DNA of 64,000 nucleotides from Palsa-883 sp963847615. GTDB taxonomy: Bacteria; Pseudomonadota; Alphaproteobacteria; Acetobacterales; Acetobacteraceae. The position numbers were made by a program, and so were the translations under genes. Shown piece by piece: positions 15,527 to 27,305 of the stretch. The notes under the pieces were generated by a model. It saw nothing but the letters and a program-made list of their open reading frames with translations. It was not told the DNA's origin and did not search any database. Position 1 is the first letter of the stretch. Each line of letters begins with the position of its first letter. Where the stretch lies: NCBI GenBank assembly GCA_963847615.1, contig CAWKAN010000018.1, positions 186,001 to 250,000 on the forward strand, given 5' to 3'.

Positions 15527-16204
15527 TTATTTTTGCGGTTGATGGGACGCCACGCTCGTGGGTGATTCGCAGGCGTCGTTCAAACCAGTCGTTTTCATTC
15601 CGTTGCCGGCAGTTCCGGCGATCTCCTCGTTCTTAGATTTCCATACGAGGTCGAGCAGAGAGGTTGTCTCCTCGTTAAGGTCTTCCAGTGGCCACTGCCC
15701 TTCTCCACTTTCCCGCAGATCTTGTGCGTAGTCTCGAGAATAATTGGATGTTTCGCCGAGCAACCAATAGGCGGTCGGAGAGTTCGCAAACTCGACGGCC
15801 ATCTGCCACGTCGGAATACTATCAGCCACTATCGTTCCGACGGCGACTCCATGTTCGTTATGTCGAAATTGACAAAGTTGATAGTGATCATCGGATTTAA
15901 TGATTTTGAACCCGGAAGATTCCTCCGCGGTCTTCGGGATTGCGCGTTGAAGGCGCGACAAGATAAGGGCGAGCCCGTAGGCTACCTTCGCGTAGCGTGG
16001 CGTGCGGCTTTCCTTCAGCCAGCCACTGAGGGTGGATTCACCAATGTCGAGGAATTCGCAGAAGGGCTTTCGTCCGATCCAATCCACCTCAAGCTGGTGC
16101 TCGAGGTCCTCTTCGTTCCACAGGGCTTCACAGAAGGGCGCAATTTCCTTCCGCCCTAGCTTCAGGATCGCATCCAAGCCAGACTTTCCTTCGATTCTCG
16201 ACAT
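15527..16204 (-). CDS. Probable DNA-binding protein with an N-terminal helix-turn-helix-like segment, unknown function
   Basis: 225 residues. I chose the ATG at 16204 because upstream in-frame sequence runs through AT-rich promoter-like DNA. Residues ~45-75 (FCEFLDIGESTLSGWLKES then RTPRYAK) look like a helix-turn-helix with a recognition helix. The remainder (DDHYQLCQFRHNE, ADSIPTWQMAVEFANSP) is unfamiliar. It is the first gene of a minus-strand set with the 99- and 207-residue genes. A TGCGN5CGCA palindrome at 16282-16294 lies upstream and could be its operator. Confidence 0.6.
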   Translation of the reverse strand: MSRIEGKSGLDAILKLGRKEIAPFCEALWNEEDLEHQLEVDWIGRKPFCEFLDIGESTLSGWLKESRTPRYAKVAYGLALILSRLQRAIPKTAEESSGFKIIKSDDHYQLCQFRHNEHGVAVGTIVADSIPTWQMAVEFANSPTAYWLLGETSNYSRDYAQDLRESGEGQWPLEDLNEETTSLLDLVWKSKNEEIAGTAGNGMKTTGLNDACESPTSVASHQPQK

Positions 16205-16672
16205 TGCGGCTTCCCTTTGAATTCGTATTCCGTCGGCACGACGCCATATCTCACAAAAAACGCATGAATGCAAGAGAAAAATGCGAAATACGCACGTTTT
16301 GTTGCTTTTGCCGTCCGGACTCGTTGGCGCCGGGCTATTGGGCGGCGGATTTTGGGCCTCATGCGGCCAACTCGGCCGTGAACCGAAGCAGCGCAAGCTG
16401 TGTTGGCCCAAAGCTGACCGCCTCCGGACTAATATGGAGCCCGCTGCGTCGGGCGTCTGGGCCGGCATGGTGACCTCAAACGATGTATGTGCGCGTTGGA
16501 CTGGCGGTGACGTTCGAACGGCCTCCGACCCGCACCGCCCCGCCCGTTGCACCCCCACCCACCCCATGCTAGAGGCCCGCCCGCCGGTCCGGGCGCCGGC
16601 ATCCCCTCGCCCGCGCTTGTGCGCGTGCAACCGACGGACCCGCGCGCGAGCGCAGAGAACAGGACGATACCG
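16205..16672. other. Divergent intergenic region between the island and the atp operon
   Basis: No gene seen. 16210-16320 is AT-rich for this genome, contains the palindrome tgcgaaatacgca (16282-16294) and tracts such as cacaaaaaacgcatg, and probably carries the minus-strand promoter. 16380-16670 is GC-rich and must hold the atp promoter, but I cannot place it confidently. Confidence 0.4.
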
Positions 16673-17242
16673 GTGGCTTCAGGCGGCACAGTCATCTCCT
16701 CCGGCGGCGGTCTCGAAGACCGCTACGCCGCGGCGCTGTATTCCCATGCCGAGGACATCCACGCGCTCGACGCCGTGGTGCAGGAGATGGAGACCCTCGG
16801 CCGGCTGATCGACAGCTCGGCCGATTTCCGCCGCCTGCTGGCATCCCCGCTGATCGACATCCAGACCGCCCGCCGCGCCGCCCTCGCCGTCCTGCAAGCC
16901 GAGGGCTTCGGCAAGCCGGTGCGCGACCTGGTCGGCGTCGTCGTCGCCAACCGCCGGCTGCGCTCGCTGCGCGCCATCGTCGCCGCCTTCGCCACCCTGG
17001 TCGCCGACAAGCGCGGCGTCGTCACCGCCCACGTCGCCTCGGCCCATCCGCTCAACGACCTGCAGCGCCAGCAGCTGCGCGCCAGGCTGATCGAGGCCGG
17101 CTACGGCAACGTCAACATCGATGAGAGCGTGGCACCCGACCTGCTCGGCGGCCTTGTCGTGCGCGTCGGTGCCCGCCTGTATGACACCTCACTCAAATCC
17201 CGGCTGCAACGCCTGCAGTTCGCCATGAAGGGAGCCGCCTGA
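16673..17242 (+). CDS. atpH: F1F0 ATP synthase delta subunit
   Basis: 189 residues. The delta subunit joins the F1 head to the peripheral stalk. Recognised by LEDRYAAALYSHAEDIHALDAV at the N-terminus, FRRLLASPLIDIQTAR in the middle, and the conserved C-terminal block PDLLGGLVVRVGARLYDTSLKSRLQRLQ. The GTG at 16673 follows aacagga at suitable distance. It heads an F1-only operon atpH-A-G-D-C; the F0 genes are not in the window, as usual in alphaproteobacteria. One base separates its stop from the atpA start. Confidence 0.96.
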   Translation: MASGGTVISSGGGLEDRYAAALYSHAEDIHALDAVVQEMETLGRLIDSSADFRRLLASPLIDIQTARRAALAVLQAEGFGKPVRDLVGVVVANRRLRSLRAIVAAFATLVADKRGVVTAHVASAHPLNDLQRQQLRARLIEAGYGNVNIDESVAPDLLGGLVVRVGARLYDTSLKSRLQRLQFAMKGAA

Positions 17243-17243
17243 T

Positions 17244-18776
<1,533 letters not shown>

Positions 18777-18802
18777 CGATGGCACCGAAGGCCACCACGA
18801 CG

Positions 18803-18927
18803 CACCTCCCCCTCCCCTTGCGGGAGGGGGCCCGGGGGAGGGGTTGGTGCCAACGCCGCACTGAAGCCTTTTGCCCCCCGACCCCTCCCCCCGACCCCCT
18901 CCCGCAAGGGGAGGGGGAGAAGAGGTG
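18803..18927. repeat. Palindromic repeat between atpA and atpG, covering the atpG ribosome site
   Basis: Left arm 18803-18844 (cacctccccctccccttgcg...) and right arm 18881-18927 (...cgcaaggggagggggagaag) are long imperfect complements around a 36-base loop. The right arm ends in gaggtg, which is the only Shine-Dalgarno-like sequence for the atpG ATG at 18932. Folding would bury it. Confidence 0.85.
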
Positions 18928-18931
18928 CTAG

Positions 18932-19819
18932 ATGCCCAGTCTTAAAGCCCTTCGCACGCGCATCAACAGCGTGAAGTCGACGCAGAAGATCACCTCGGCC
19001 ATGAAGATGGTCGCGGCGTCCAAGCTGCGCCGCGCGCAGCAGCAGGCCGAGGCCGCGCGGCCCTACGCGGTGCGGATGGAGCGGATGCTGGGCGCGCTGG
19101 CGGCCTCGGTCGCCGAGCAACCCAACGCGCCGCCGCTGCTGGTCGGCACCGGCAAGGACGACGTGCACCTGCTGATCCCGGTCACCGCCGACCGCGGCCT
19201 GGCCGGCGCGTTCAACAGCAATATCGGCCGCGCCACGCGCACCCTGGCGCGCAAGCTGGAGGCCGAGGGCAAGACCGTGAAGATCCTCGCGGTCGGGCGC
19301 AAGGGGCGCGACTACCTGAAGCGCGAGCTGGCCAGCCGGATCACCGGCGACATCACCTATGCCGGCAAGAAGCGGATCGACTTCGCCGACGCCGAGGACA
19401 TCGCCAGGCGCGTCACCGCCATGCTGGCGGCGGGCGAGATCGATGTCTGCACGCTGGTCTACAACCGGTTCCAGTCGGTGATCGCGCAGATCGTCACCGA
19501 GCAGCGCCTGATCCCCGCCCCGCCGCCGCCGGGCCAGGCGGAGGCCACCGCCGCGCTGGGCGGCGCCAGCTACGAGTTCGAGCCGGACGAGGAGACCATC
19601 CTCGCCCGCCTGCTACCGCAGAACCTGGCGATCCAGGTGTATCGCGCGCTGCTGGAAAGTGCCGCCGGCGAGCACGGCGCGCGCATGAGCGCGATGGACA
19701 ACGCCACGCGCAACGCCGGCGACATGATCAAGCGCCTGACGCTCAACTACAACCGGGCGCGCCAGGCGAACATCACCCGCGAACTGATCGAAATCATCTC
19801 CGGCGCGGAAGCCATCTGA
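18932..19819 (+). CDS. atpG: F1 ATP synthase gamma subunit
   Basis: 295 residues. The rotating central shaft of F1. N-terminal coiled-coil MPSLKALRTRINSVKSTQKI with the ITSAMKMVAASKLRRAQ signature, a Rossmann-like middle (VTADRGLAGAFNSNIGR), and the C-terminal helix SAMDNATRNAGDMIKRLTLNYNRARQANIT. The ribosome site gaggt (18922-18926) is inside the right arm of the upstream palindrome. The gap to atpD (19820-19890) has another shorter GC-rich repeat. Confidence 0.98.
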   Translation: MPSLKALRTRINSVKSTQKITSAMKMVAASKLRRAQQQAEAARPYAVRMERMLGALAASVAEQPNAPPLLVGTGKDDVHLLIPVTADRGLAGAFNSNIGRATRTLARKLEAEGKTVKILAVGRKGRDYLKRELASRITGDITYAGKKRIDFADAEDIARRVTAMLAAGEIDVCTLVYNRFQSVIAQIVTEQRLIPAPPPPGQAEATAALGGASYEFEPDEETILARLLPQNLAIQVYRALLESAAGEHGARMSAMDNATRNAGDMIKRLTLNYNRARQANITRELIEIISGAEAI

Positions 19820-19890
19820 CCCTCACCCGCCACGCGCGCGTGGCGACCTCTCCCGCAAGCGGGCGAAGTGTATTGCAAGGAACATCGAGC

Positions 19891-21324
<1,434 letters not shown>

Positions 21325-21440
21325 CGCCGCGGCCGCCCGTCAGACCAACCGCCAACGCCAACCGTCACGCTGAATTGCCATGGCCGAGCCCAGGACTTCA
21401 GCCTAACCGCCATGGCCGCGACCGAGAACTCCTGCCTGAC

Positions 21441-21470
21441 CGTCATGGCCGGGGCCTGACCCGGCCATCC
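21441..21470. repeat. Dispersed cgtcatggccgg hairpin repeat between atpD and atpC
   Basis: The hairpin cgtcatggccggggcctg with return ccggccatcc is followed by acgcaccgcc; the same unit, including that tail, occurs at 35384-35422. Related catggccg words lie just upstream (21378 and 21410) and in 10745-11470 and 56915-56950. It looks like a REP-type extragenic repeat. Confidence 0.65.
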
Positions 21471-21527
21471 ACGCACCGCCCGCGGAACAACCTCATCCGC
21501 GCGGCCCGTTACCAAGGGACGCCGCCC

Positions 21528-21950
21528 ATGCCCGTCGCGTTGGAGATCGTCAGCCCGGACAAGCTGCTGCTGTCCCGCCCGGTGGACATGGTGGTGATCC
21601 CGGCGAGTGAAGGCGACATCGGCGTGCTGCCCGGCCATACGCCGATGATCGTCACGCTGCGCGGCGGCACCATCGCGCTGTATGAGGGCGACACCATCAC
21701 CGAGCGGCTGTTCGTCGCCGGCGGCTTCGCCGAGATCACCCCGGAGCGCTGCACCGTGCTGGCCAGCGAGGTGGCACCGGTGGCGGAGTTCAACCGCACC
21801 GACGCCGAGCGGCGCCTGGCCGAGGCCGAGGCGGACCTGGCGGCGCTGGACCCCAACGACCTGGTCGGCGAGGAGATGGCGCTGGAGCGCGCCCAGACGG
21901 CGCGGGCCTTGATCGAGACGCTGGAAGACCTGATCGCCGGCGGGCGGTAA
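21528..21950 (+). CDS. atpC: F1 ATP synthase epsilon subunit
   Basis: 140 residues. N-terminal beta-barrel (LEIVSPDKLLLSRPVDMVVIPASEGDIGVLPGH) and C-terminal helical hairpin (TDAERRLAEAEADLAAL, ALERAQTARALIETLE). The epsilon subunit regulates F1 rotation. The ATG at 21528 is preceded by aaggga. It is the last gene of the operon and is followed by two inverted repeats (21971-21996 and 22427-22546) that could end transcription. Confidence 0.97.
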   Translation: MPVALEIVSPDKLLLSRPVDMVVIPASEGDIGVLPGHTPMIVTLRGGTIALYEGDTITERLFVAGGFAEITPERCTVLASEVAPVAEFNRTDAERRLAEAEADLAALDPNDLVGEEMALERAQTARALIETLEDLIAGGR

Positions 21951-21970
21951 CCCACCGCCCCGGATCGTAG

Positions 21971-21996
21971 GGCGGAAAAGCGAAGCGCATTCCGCC
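21971..21996 (+). terminator. Hairpin of the gtagggcggaaaagcg repeat type downstream of atpC
   Basis: Stem ggcggaa (21971-21977) pairs with ttccgcc (21990-21996). It lies 20 bases after the atpC stop and could act as a terminator or mRNA stabiliser, but has no U-tract. The same repeat sequence forms part of the 53-bp arms at 60387-60439 and 60503-60555. Confidence 0.4.
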
Positions 21997-21999
21997 GCT

Positions 22000-22595
22000 T
22001 GCAGACCGCGCGCCCACGCCGGGCAACGACGGCGCGCGGCCCGGTCGCTATCTCTCGCGCTGGAGCGATCTGCGATTGGATGGCCCAAACGGCCAGCGCG
22101 GCAGCGTGTGACGGTGGCGGGGCCGGCGGCCCTGGCAGCTGGGGGCGCTCCGCGCCTTCCCCCGCTCGCCCGGGCCGCCGGCCCCGCCACCGCGCTCCGC
22201 TCAGTCCGCTTTCGCTCAGTCCTGAACTCGGGCGCAGCGAACGCCGAGGAAGTCGCTGCAGATGCCAGTCCGGGCAGACCCCAGAGGCGGTGCACGCGAA
22301 CCGCTCGTGGTTGCGCGCCAAGACCCGGCCGACCCCCATTTCCAAGCGGGCTCATCGCCGGCCAGCGCATTGGAGTTCGGTCTAAAGGCTTGAGATACCG
22401 GGCGTTCAACGGCTACGCATGTGATGATGTCCCATCCCGTGGTGTAACTGCGGCGGCAGCGCCGATCGCTCGCGACCGCGCCATCGCCAAGGCGCGGGTC
22501 GCAAGCGGCGCCGCTGCCGCCGCAGTTACACCACGGGATGGGACATGATCCCCGAACGTGGTGGAGTTTGGCTGAGTTACGCAACGGGGCCAGCC
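22000..22595. repeat. Gene-free convergent region with a perfect 35-bp inverted repeat
   Basis: No gene is supported. 22427-22461 (atgtcccatcccgtggtgta...) and 22512-22546 are perfect 35-base complements with a 50-base GC-rich loop, placed between convergent atpC and the flavoprotein gene, so a two-way transcription barrier is possible. At 22107-22199 another GC-rich palindrome (gcggtggcggggcc and its complement) is present. Confidence 0.75.
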
Positions 22596-24059
22596 CTACT
22601 CCCAGGGCGTTTCGGCCACGGCATTCCGCCCGGCAACGCGGCCAAACGCCAGGCATTCCCCGATATTTCCGGTGCCCTGGTACAGATAGCTGTAGATCGA
22701 CCCCAGCTCCCCCGCGCTATACAGCCGCGCGATCGGCGTCCCATCCGGCCGCACGATCTGCGCCTTTTCGTTACGCCGCGGGCCGCCTTGCGTGTTGAGC
22801 ATCGAGGGCGACAGCTCGACCGCATAGAACGGCCCGTCAACGATCGGCGCCAGCATCAGGCTGCGGCCGAACTCCGCGTCGTGTTGCGCCGCGCAGCCGC
22901 GGTTCCACCGCGCGACGGTGTCGGCCAGCGCCGCTTGGTCGAGCCCCACGACCGCCGCCAGACCCGCCAGGCTGTCGGCGGTCTTGATCCAGCCCTTCGC
23001 CAGTTCGACGCTGTTGTCCGCGCTCCAGTCGTAGCGCTCGACGATCTGGGTCCAGCCGTGGCTCGGCGTCTTGTCATACAGCGGGCCGGCGGAAAACAGC
23101 GTGTGATCGAGGATCAGGAACATCGGGCACGGCGTGGCCAGCGGCAGCCAGCTTCCATGCACCGGGATCTTGCCATGGCGGGTCTTGTATTTTTCGTCGG
23201 CAAAGCGTTTCGCATCCGGCCCCACCACGATCATGCCGCCCGGCGTCTGCTTGCTGTAGTGCAGCGCCTGCATCGAAAACGATGTGCGGATGTCGGGGAC
23301 CTTCAGCGCCATCGAGGGGCCGGCGTAGTTGTTCATGTGCCACAGATCGGCGCCCACCGACATCGCCATCGTGATGCCGTCGCCCTCGTTGTACGGCGTG
23401 CCGGAGGTGTAGCAGTACGGCACGCCGGGCAGGTAGTTGCGGATCATGTCCTGGTTGTTCTCGAAGCCGCCGCAGGTCAGCACCACCCCCCGGCGGGCCT
23501 TGACCGCGATCGTTCGGTCGCCTTGCCGGGCGCGCACCCCGAGAATTTCCTTGCTGCTGTCGTGCTGGATCAGTTGCTTCCCCGGCGTTTCATAGAGAAT
23601 CGGGATCGGGCGATCCTTGACCAGGCGCTCGAACCGGTTCCAGGTGTGGGAATAGCCATAGGTCGGACCGTCGTGGAATTTGTGCACGCAGTCCGCGCCG
23701 GGCAGGTCGGGGAATTCGATGCCGACCGGCGGATGCTGATGCTCCTGCGGATCGGCGCCGAGGCTTTCCAGCCATGCGTTGTTGCGGCACATCTCCTCGG
23801 CCCACACCTGCACCATGGCCTGCGGCACGGTGTAGGGTCCGCACAGCGCGTTCAGATAGGTGACGGCCTGCTCGGCCGAAGATGTGTTCAGGTAGCCCTG
23901 TCCCGCGACCCGCGTGTTGCCGCCTTCCTGACCCTCGGGGGCTTTTTCCAGAATGACGACCTTGGCGCCCAGCTCGTGGGCGGTGACCGCCGTGGCCATG
24001 CCCGCCGCGCCGAACCCGACGACGACGACATCTGCTTCAACGTCCCATTTCTGCGGCAC
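22596..24059 (-). CDS. FAD-dependent oxidoreductase, fumarate reductase/3-ketosteroid-dehydrogenase-like family
   Basis: 487 residues. The N-terminal dinucleotide-binding motif DVVVVGFGAAGMATAVTAHE is followed by VVILEKAPEGQEGGNTRVAG, and a C-terminal FAD-contact block RLYSAGELGSIYSYLYQGTGNI and AFGRVAGRNA. Family members (FAD_binding_2) reduce or dehydrogenate C=C bonds in fumarate-like acids or steroids; the substrate cannot be told from sequence. No haem motifs or Tat signal are present, so it is probably cytoplasmic. It stands alone on the minus strand, with 286 gene-free bases separating its start from DUF1993. Confidence 0.85.
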   Translation of the reverse strand: MPQKWDVEADVVVVGFGAAGMATAVTAHELGAKVVILEKAPEGQEGGNTRVAGQGYLNTSSAEQAVTYLNALCGPYTVPQAMVQVWAEEMCRNNAWLESLGADPQEHQHPPVGIEFPDLPGADCVHKFHDGPTYGYSHTWNRFERLVKDRPIPILYETPGKQLIQHDSSKEILGVRARQGDRTIAVKARRGVVLTCGGFENNQDMIRNYLPGVPYCYTSGTPYNEGDGITMAMSVGADLWHMNNYAGPSMALKVPDIRTSFSMQALHYSKQTPGGMIVVGPDAKRFADEKYKTRHGKIPVHGSWLPLATPCPMFLILDHTLFSAGPLYDKTPSHGWTQIVERYDWSADNSVELAKGWIKTADSLAGLAAVVGLDQAALADTVARWNRGCAAQHDAEFGRSLMLAPIVDGPFYAVELSPSMLNTQGGPRRNEKAQIVRPDGTPIARLYSAGELGSIYSYLYQGTGNIGECLAFGRVAGRNAVAETPWE

Positions 24060-24345
24060 TGCGGGTTGGTGCTCCGTGGCGTGGTCCTGCTGGCGAGGTC
24101 GGTCCGCTTGCCCGGCGGCGGCGCGGACGAACGAACCGGGGGATTAATGGATCAGGTGTCGGCGTTGCCCGTCGCCCGGCTGCCGGCACCCCGCGCAACG
24201 GTCGGGCGCACGCGCCCCGCGACCGTTGCGCATCCAGCGGAACGATCGCGCCCGGCCGGGCAGGCTGCCAATGGCGTCGTCGCGCGGCTTCCGTCAGCCG
24301 GCGCCGGCAACGAAGCGCCGACGCCGACAACCGGGCAGGCCGGGT

Positions 24346-24852
24346 CTAGCGGCTGCCCATGTAGTCGCGCTTGCCGACCTCCACGCCGTTGTGGCGCAGG
24401 ATCGCGTAGGCGGTGGTGCAGTGGAAGAAGAAGTGCGGCAGGCAGAAATGCAGCAAATACTCCTGCCCCTTGAACGACATCTGCCGCGTCCCCGCGGTCC
24501 AGGAGATCTCCTTCTCCTCGGTGCCGTCGAGCTGCGCCGGGGAAAACCCCTTGACGAAGTCGAGCGACTTGGTGACCCGGTCCTTCAATTCGGCAAAGCT
24601 GTTGTCGGCATCCGGAAACGCGGGCGAGGCGACGCCAGCCAGGCGGCCCGGGGCGTTGCGGCCGAAATCGGTCGCCTGGCGCACCTGGCGCGCCAGGGTG
24701 AACATGTCGGGAAACAGCCTGGCCTGCAGGAAAGCGGCCTCCTCGTACTTCTTCTCGGCGCAATGCGCGGCGGACTTGTCCAATACGCCGGACAAGCCGT
24801 TCAGCATCTGGGTGATCACCGGTACGCAGGCCTGGTACATCGATAGCGGCAT
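24346..24852 (-). CDS. DUF1993 family protein
   Basis: 168 residues. The N-terminus MYQACVPVITQMLNGLSGVLDKSAAHC and the central QARLFPDMFTLARQVRQATDF, with the C-terminal HFFFHCTTAYAILRHNGV, match DUF1993, a helical-bundle family related to DinB-like proteins and without a known reaction. His residues near the C-terminus could bind metal. The ATG at 24852 follows a purine-rich aggaggatcg on the minus strand. Its promoter region towards 24930 is shared with copy 2 of the palindromic element. Confidence 0.85.
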   Translation of the reverse strand: MPLSMYQACVPVITQMLNGLSGVLDKSAAHCAEKKYEEAAFLQARLFPDMFTLARQVRQATDFGRNAPGRLAGVASPAFPDADNSFAELKDRVTKSLDFVKGFSPAQLDGTEEKEISWTAGTRQMSFKGQEYLLHFCLPHFFFHCTTAYAILRHNGVEVGKRDYMGSR

Positions 24853-24929
24853 GGTTCGATCCTCCTGTCGGATGGTTGCGGGCCAACCTAGAGCGGATTC
24901 GCCCGGACGGGAACCGCACCGGCCGAACG

Positions 24930-25247
24930 AAGCAAGGCCAGGGGCTCCGCCCCGGACCCCGCCAGGGGGCGCTGCCCCCTGGACCCCCGCCAAGGGCGAG
25001 CCCTTGGAACCCTTCACTGGGAGTGGGTGAGGGGGAGGGGGCGTGTGGGCGCGGCGAAGGGGCGCCGTCCGGCGTGCCGGACGCCGCCCCTTCGCCTCGC
25101 CCATACGCCCCCTCCCCCTCACCCACTCCCAGTCATGGAGTCCAGAGGCTCCGCCGGCGCCTGCCCCCGGGCACTTGACCCGGGGGGTGGGGGGTCCAGG
25201 GGGGCAACGCCCCCCTGGCGGGTTTCAGGGCGGAGCCTTGACCTTGC
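24930..25247. repeat. Multi-palindromic intergenic element, copy 2 (inverted relative to copy 1)
   Basis: Starts agcaaggccaggggctccgc and ends ggagccttgaccttgc. Central hairpin tggga...ggcgtgtgggcgcggcgaagg with the GTCCGGC/GCCGGAC core and complementary return. The cccgggcacttgacccggg sub-hairpin is on the right here and on the left in copies 1 and 4. It lies between the divergent DUF1993 and ABC-importer genes, in the likely promoter region of both. Confidence 0.9.
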
Positions 25248-25425
25248 GTCCCCCGCCGCCCGCCCGCGGGACCGAGGGTTTGTTCCCACTGCGGTTTGCA
25301 GATTGTGCCCGGTTGCAATGCTGCCTAGCATCCGGGTCACGGCCGTTTGGTATGCCGGTCGGCATGGCAGGCGGCTCGCGGGCGAGGCACCCGCGCTGGA
25401 GGCTCTGGGAAAACGAGGAATGACA

Positions 25426-27216
25426 ATGAACGAGCAAGATCTGCGCCACGTGATCGAGGACGTGCGACGCGGCAAGCTGTCGCGACGCGGTTTCACCCGC
25501 ATGATGGTCGGGCTCGGCCTCACCGCGCCCCTGGCGGCGCAGATGCTGGCGTCGTCCGGTGTGGCGATGGCGGCGCCCGCGCCGGTCTACAAGCCGACCA
25601 GGCGCGGCGGCGGCGGGCCGCTGAAGGTGCTGTGGTGGCAGGCCCCGACCCTGCTCAATCCGCATTTCGCGGTCGGCACCAAGGACCAGGACGGCTCGCG
25701 CATCTTCTACGAGCCGCTGGCCGCCTGGGGCCCCGACGGCAGCCTGGTGCCGGTGCTCGCCGCCGAGGCCCCCACCGTCGCCAACGGCGGCCTGGCCAAG
25801 GACGGCATGTCGGTCACCTGGAAGCTCAAGCAGGGGGTGAAGTGGCACGACGGCCAGCCGTTCACCGCCGACGATTGCGTGTTCAACTGGGAATACGCCG
25901 CCGATCCGGCGACCGCGGCGACGACCATCGGCAGCTACAAGGACATCAAGGTCGTCAAGGTCGACGACCACACGGTCCGCGTGGAATTCCAGAAGCCGAC
26001 GCCGTTCTGGGCCGACGCCTTCGTCGGCGTCGTCGGCATGATCATCCCCAAGCACCTGTTCGAGGCCTACAAGGGCGGCAAGTCGCGCGAGGCGCCGGCG
26101 AACCTGGCACCGGTCGGCACCGGACCCTACCAGTTCGTCTCGTTCAATCCCGGCGACCTGGTGCGCGGCAAGCTCAACCCGGTCTACCACATGCCCAACC
26201 GGCCGTATTTCGACACCATCGAAATGAAGGGCGGCGGCGACGCGGTGTCGGCCGCACGCGCCGTGCTGCAGACCGGCGAATATGATTTCGCCTGGAACAT
26301 CCAGGTGGAGGACGAGATCCTCAAGCGGCTGGAGGCCGCCGGCAAGGGGCGCGTCTCGATCGTCGACACCGGCAGCATCGAGCATATCCAGCTCAACAAC
26401 ACCGACCCCACGAAGGAGGTCGACGGCGAACGGTCGAGCATCAAGACGAAGCATCCGTTCCTGACCGACCCGGCGGTGCGCAATGCGCTCAACCTGTTGG
26501 TCGACAAGGCGTCGGTGCACAAATACATCTATGGCCGTACCGGCTTCGACACCGCCGACTTCGTCAATGCGCCGCCGAAGTTCGTTTCGCACAACACGCA
26601 CTACGAATTCAACGTCGCCAAGGCGATCAAGCTGCTGGACGAAGCCGGCTGGAAGCCCGGGCCGGACGGCGTGCGGGCGAAGAACGGCGTGAAGCTGCAC
26701 GCGGTCTACCAGACCTCGATCAACGCGCCACGCCAGAAGACCCAGGAGATCGTCAAGCAGGCCTGCCAGAAGGCCGGCATTTCGATCGAGATCAAGTCGG
26801 TCACCGCCTCGGTGTTCTTCTCCTCCGACGTTGCCAATCCGGACACCTACAGCCACTTCTACAGCGACCTGCAGATGTACACGACGACGATGACGCAGCC
26901 GGACCCCGGCCTGTTCATGCGCCAGTTCATGTCGACGGAGATCGCGACCAAGGCCAACAAGTGGCAGGGCCGCAACATCACCCGCTGGCAGAGCGCGGAC
27001 TACGACAAGCTGCACAACGACAGCGACAATGAGCTCGACCCGGTCAAGCGCGCGGCGCTGTTCATCGCCATGGACGACCTGGTGATCAAGGACGTGGTGG
27101 TGATCCCGGTGGTGACCCGCCCCACCGTTTCGACCGTGAACAAGAAGCTGCACGCGCCATTGAGCGGCTGGGACAGCGATTTCTACGCCCTGCAGGACTG
27201 GTACCGCGATGCCTGA
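25426..27216 (+). CDS. ABC importer substrate-binding protein, family 5 (peptide/dipeptide type), Tat-exported
   Basis: 596 residues. A twin-arginine signal is clear: KLSRRGFTRMMVGLGLTAPLAAQML then AMAAP as the likely cleavage region near residue 45. The mature part is an SBP_bac_5 protein (LKVLWWQAPTLLNPHFA, GVKWHDGQPFTADDCVFNWEY, APVGTGPYQFVS, FLTDPAVRNALNLLVDK). It captures peptides or related solutes in the periplasm for the permeases downstream. The ATG at 25426 has gagga six bases upstream. A strong hairpin (27238-27258) follows the gene, as often found after binding-protein cistrons. Confidence 0.92.
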   Translation: MNEQDLRHVIEDVRRGKLSRRGFTRMMVGLGLTAPLAAQMLASSGVAMAAPAPVYKPTRRGGGGPLKVLWWQAPTLLNPHFAVGTKDQDGSRIFYEPLAAWGPDGSLVPVLAAEAPTVANGGLAKDGMSVTWKLKQGVKWHDGQPFTADDCVFNWEYAADPATAATTIGSYKDIKVVKVDDHTVRVEFQKPTPFWADAFVGVVGMIIPKHLFEAYKGGKSREAPANLAPVGTGPYQFVSFNPGDLVRGKLNPVYHMPNRPYFDTIEMKGGGDAVSAARAVLQTGEYDFAWNIQVEDEILKRLEAAGKGRVSIVDTGSIEHIQLNNTDPTKEVDGERSSIKTKHPFLTDPAVRNALNLLVDKASVHKYIYGRTGFDTADFVNAPPKFVSHNTHYEFNVAKAIKLLDEAGWKPGPDGVRAKNGVKLHAVYQTSINAPRQKTQEIVKQACQKAGISIEIKSVTASVFFSSDVANPDTYSHFYSDLQMYTTTMTQPDPGLFMRQFMSTEIATKANKWQGRNITRWQSADYDKLHNDSDNELDPVKRAALFIAMDDLVIKDVVVIPVVTRPTVSTVNKKLHAPLSGWDSDFYALQDWYRDA

Positions 27217-27237
27217 GGCGTGCCGCGAAGGGACGGG

Positions 27238-27258
27238 GGCCGGCCGGGAGGGCCGGCC
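27238..27258 (+). terminator. Intercistronic hairpin after the binding-protein gene
   Basis: Perfect stem ggccggcc (27238-27245) / ggccggcc (27251-27258) with loop gggag, extended by flanking gggg and cccc. There is no T-tract. It most likely stabilises the binding-protein mRNA or partially terminates, giving more binding protein than permease (inference from similar operons). Confidence 0.55.
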
Positions 27259-27305
27259 TTCGCCCCGTTCCGGCGGGCTCGCGGGCCGATGACCCTCCAG
27301 CGCGC

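Noticed and set aside
15527..16630. A 367-residue version of the HTH-like protein starting at 16630
   Set aside because: The extra N-terminus translates GC-rich atp-promoter DNA and an AT-rich promoter-like stretch; ATG 16204 is the first start with plausible protein sequence.
22216..22400. A transposase remnant in the atpC-flavoprotein gap
   Set aside because: A minus-strand frame with RVLARNHERFACTASG caught the eye, but I cannot match it to any transposase family.
24060..24345. A small gene between the flavoprotein and DUF1993 genes
   Set aside because: The frames there are short, Arg/Pro-rich and without a ribosome site; the region looks non-coding.
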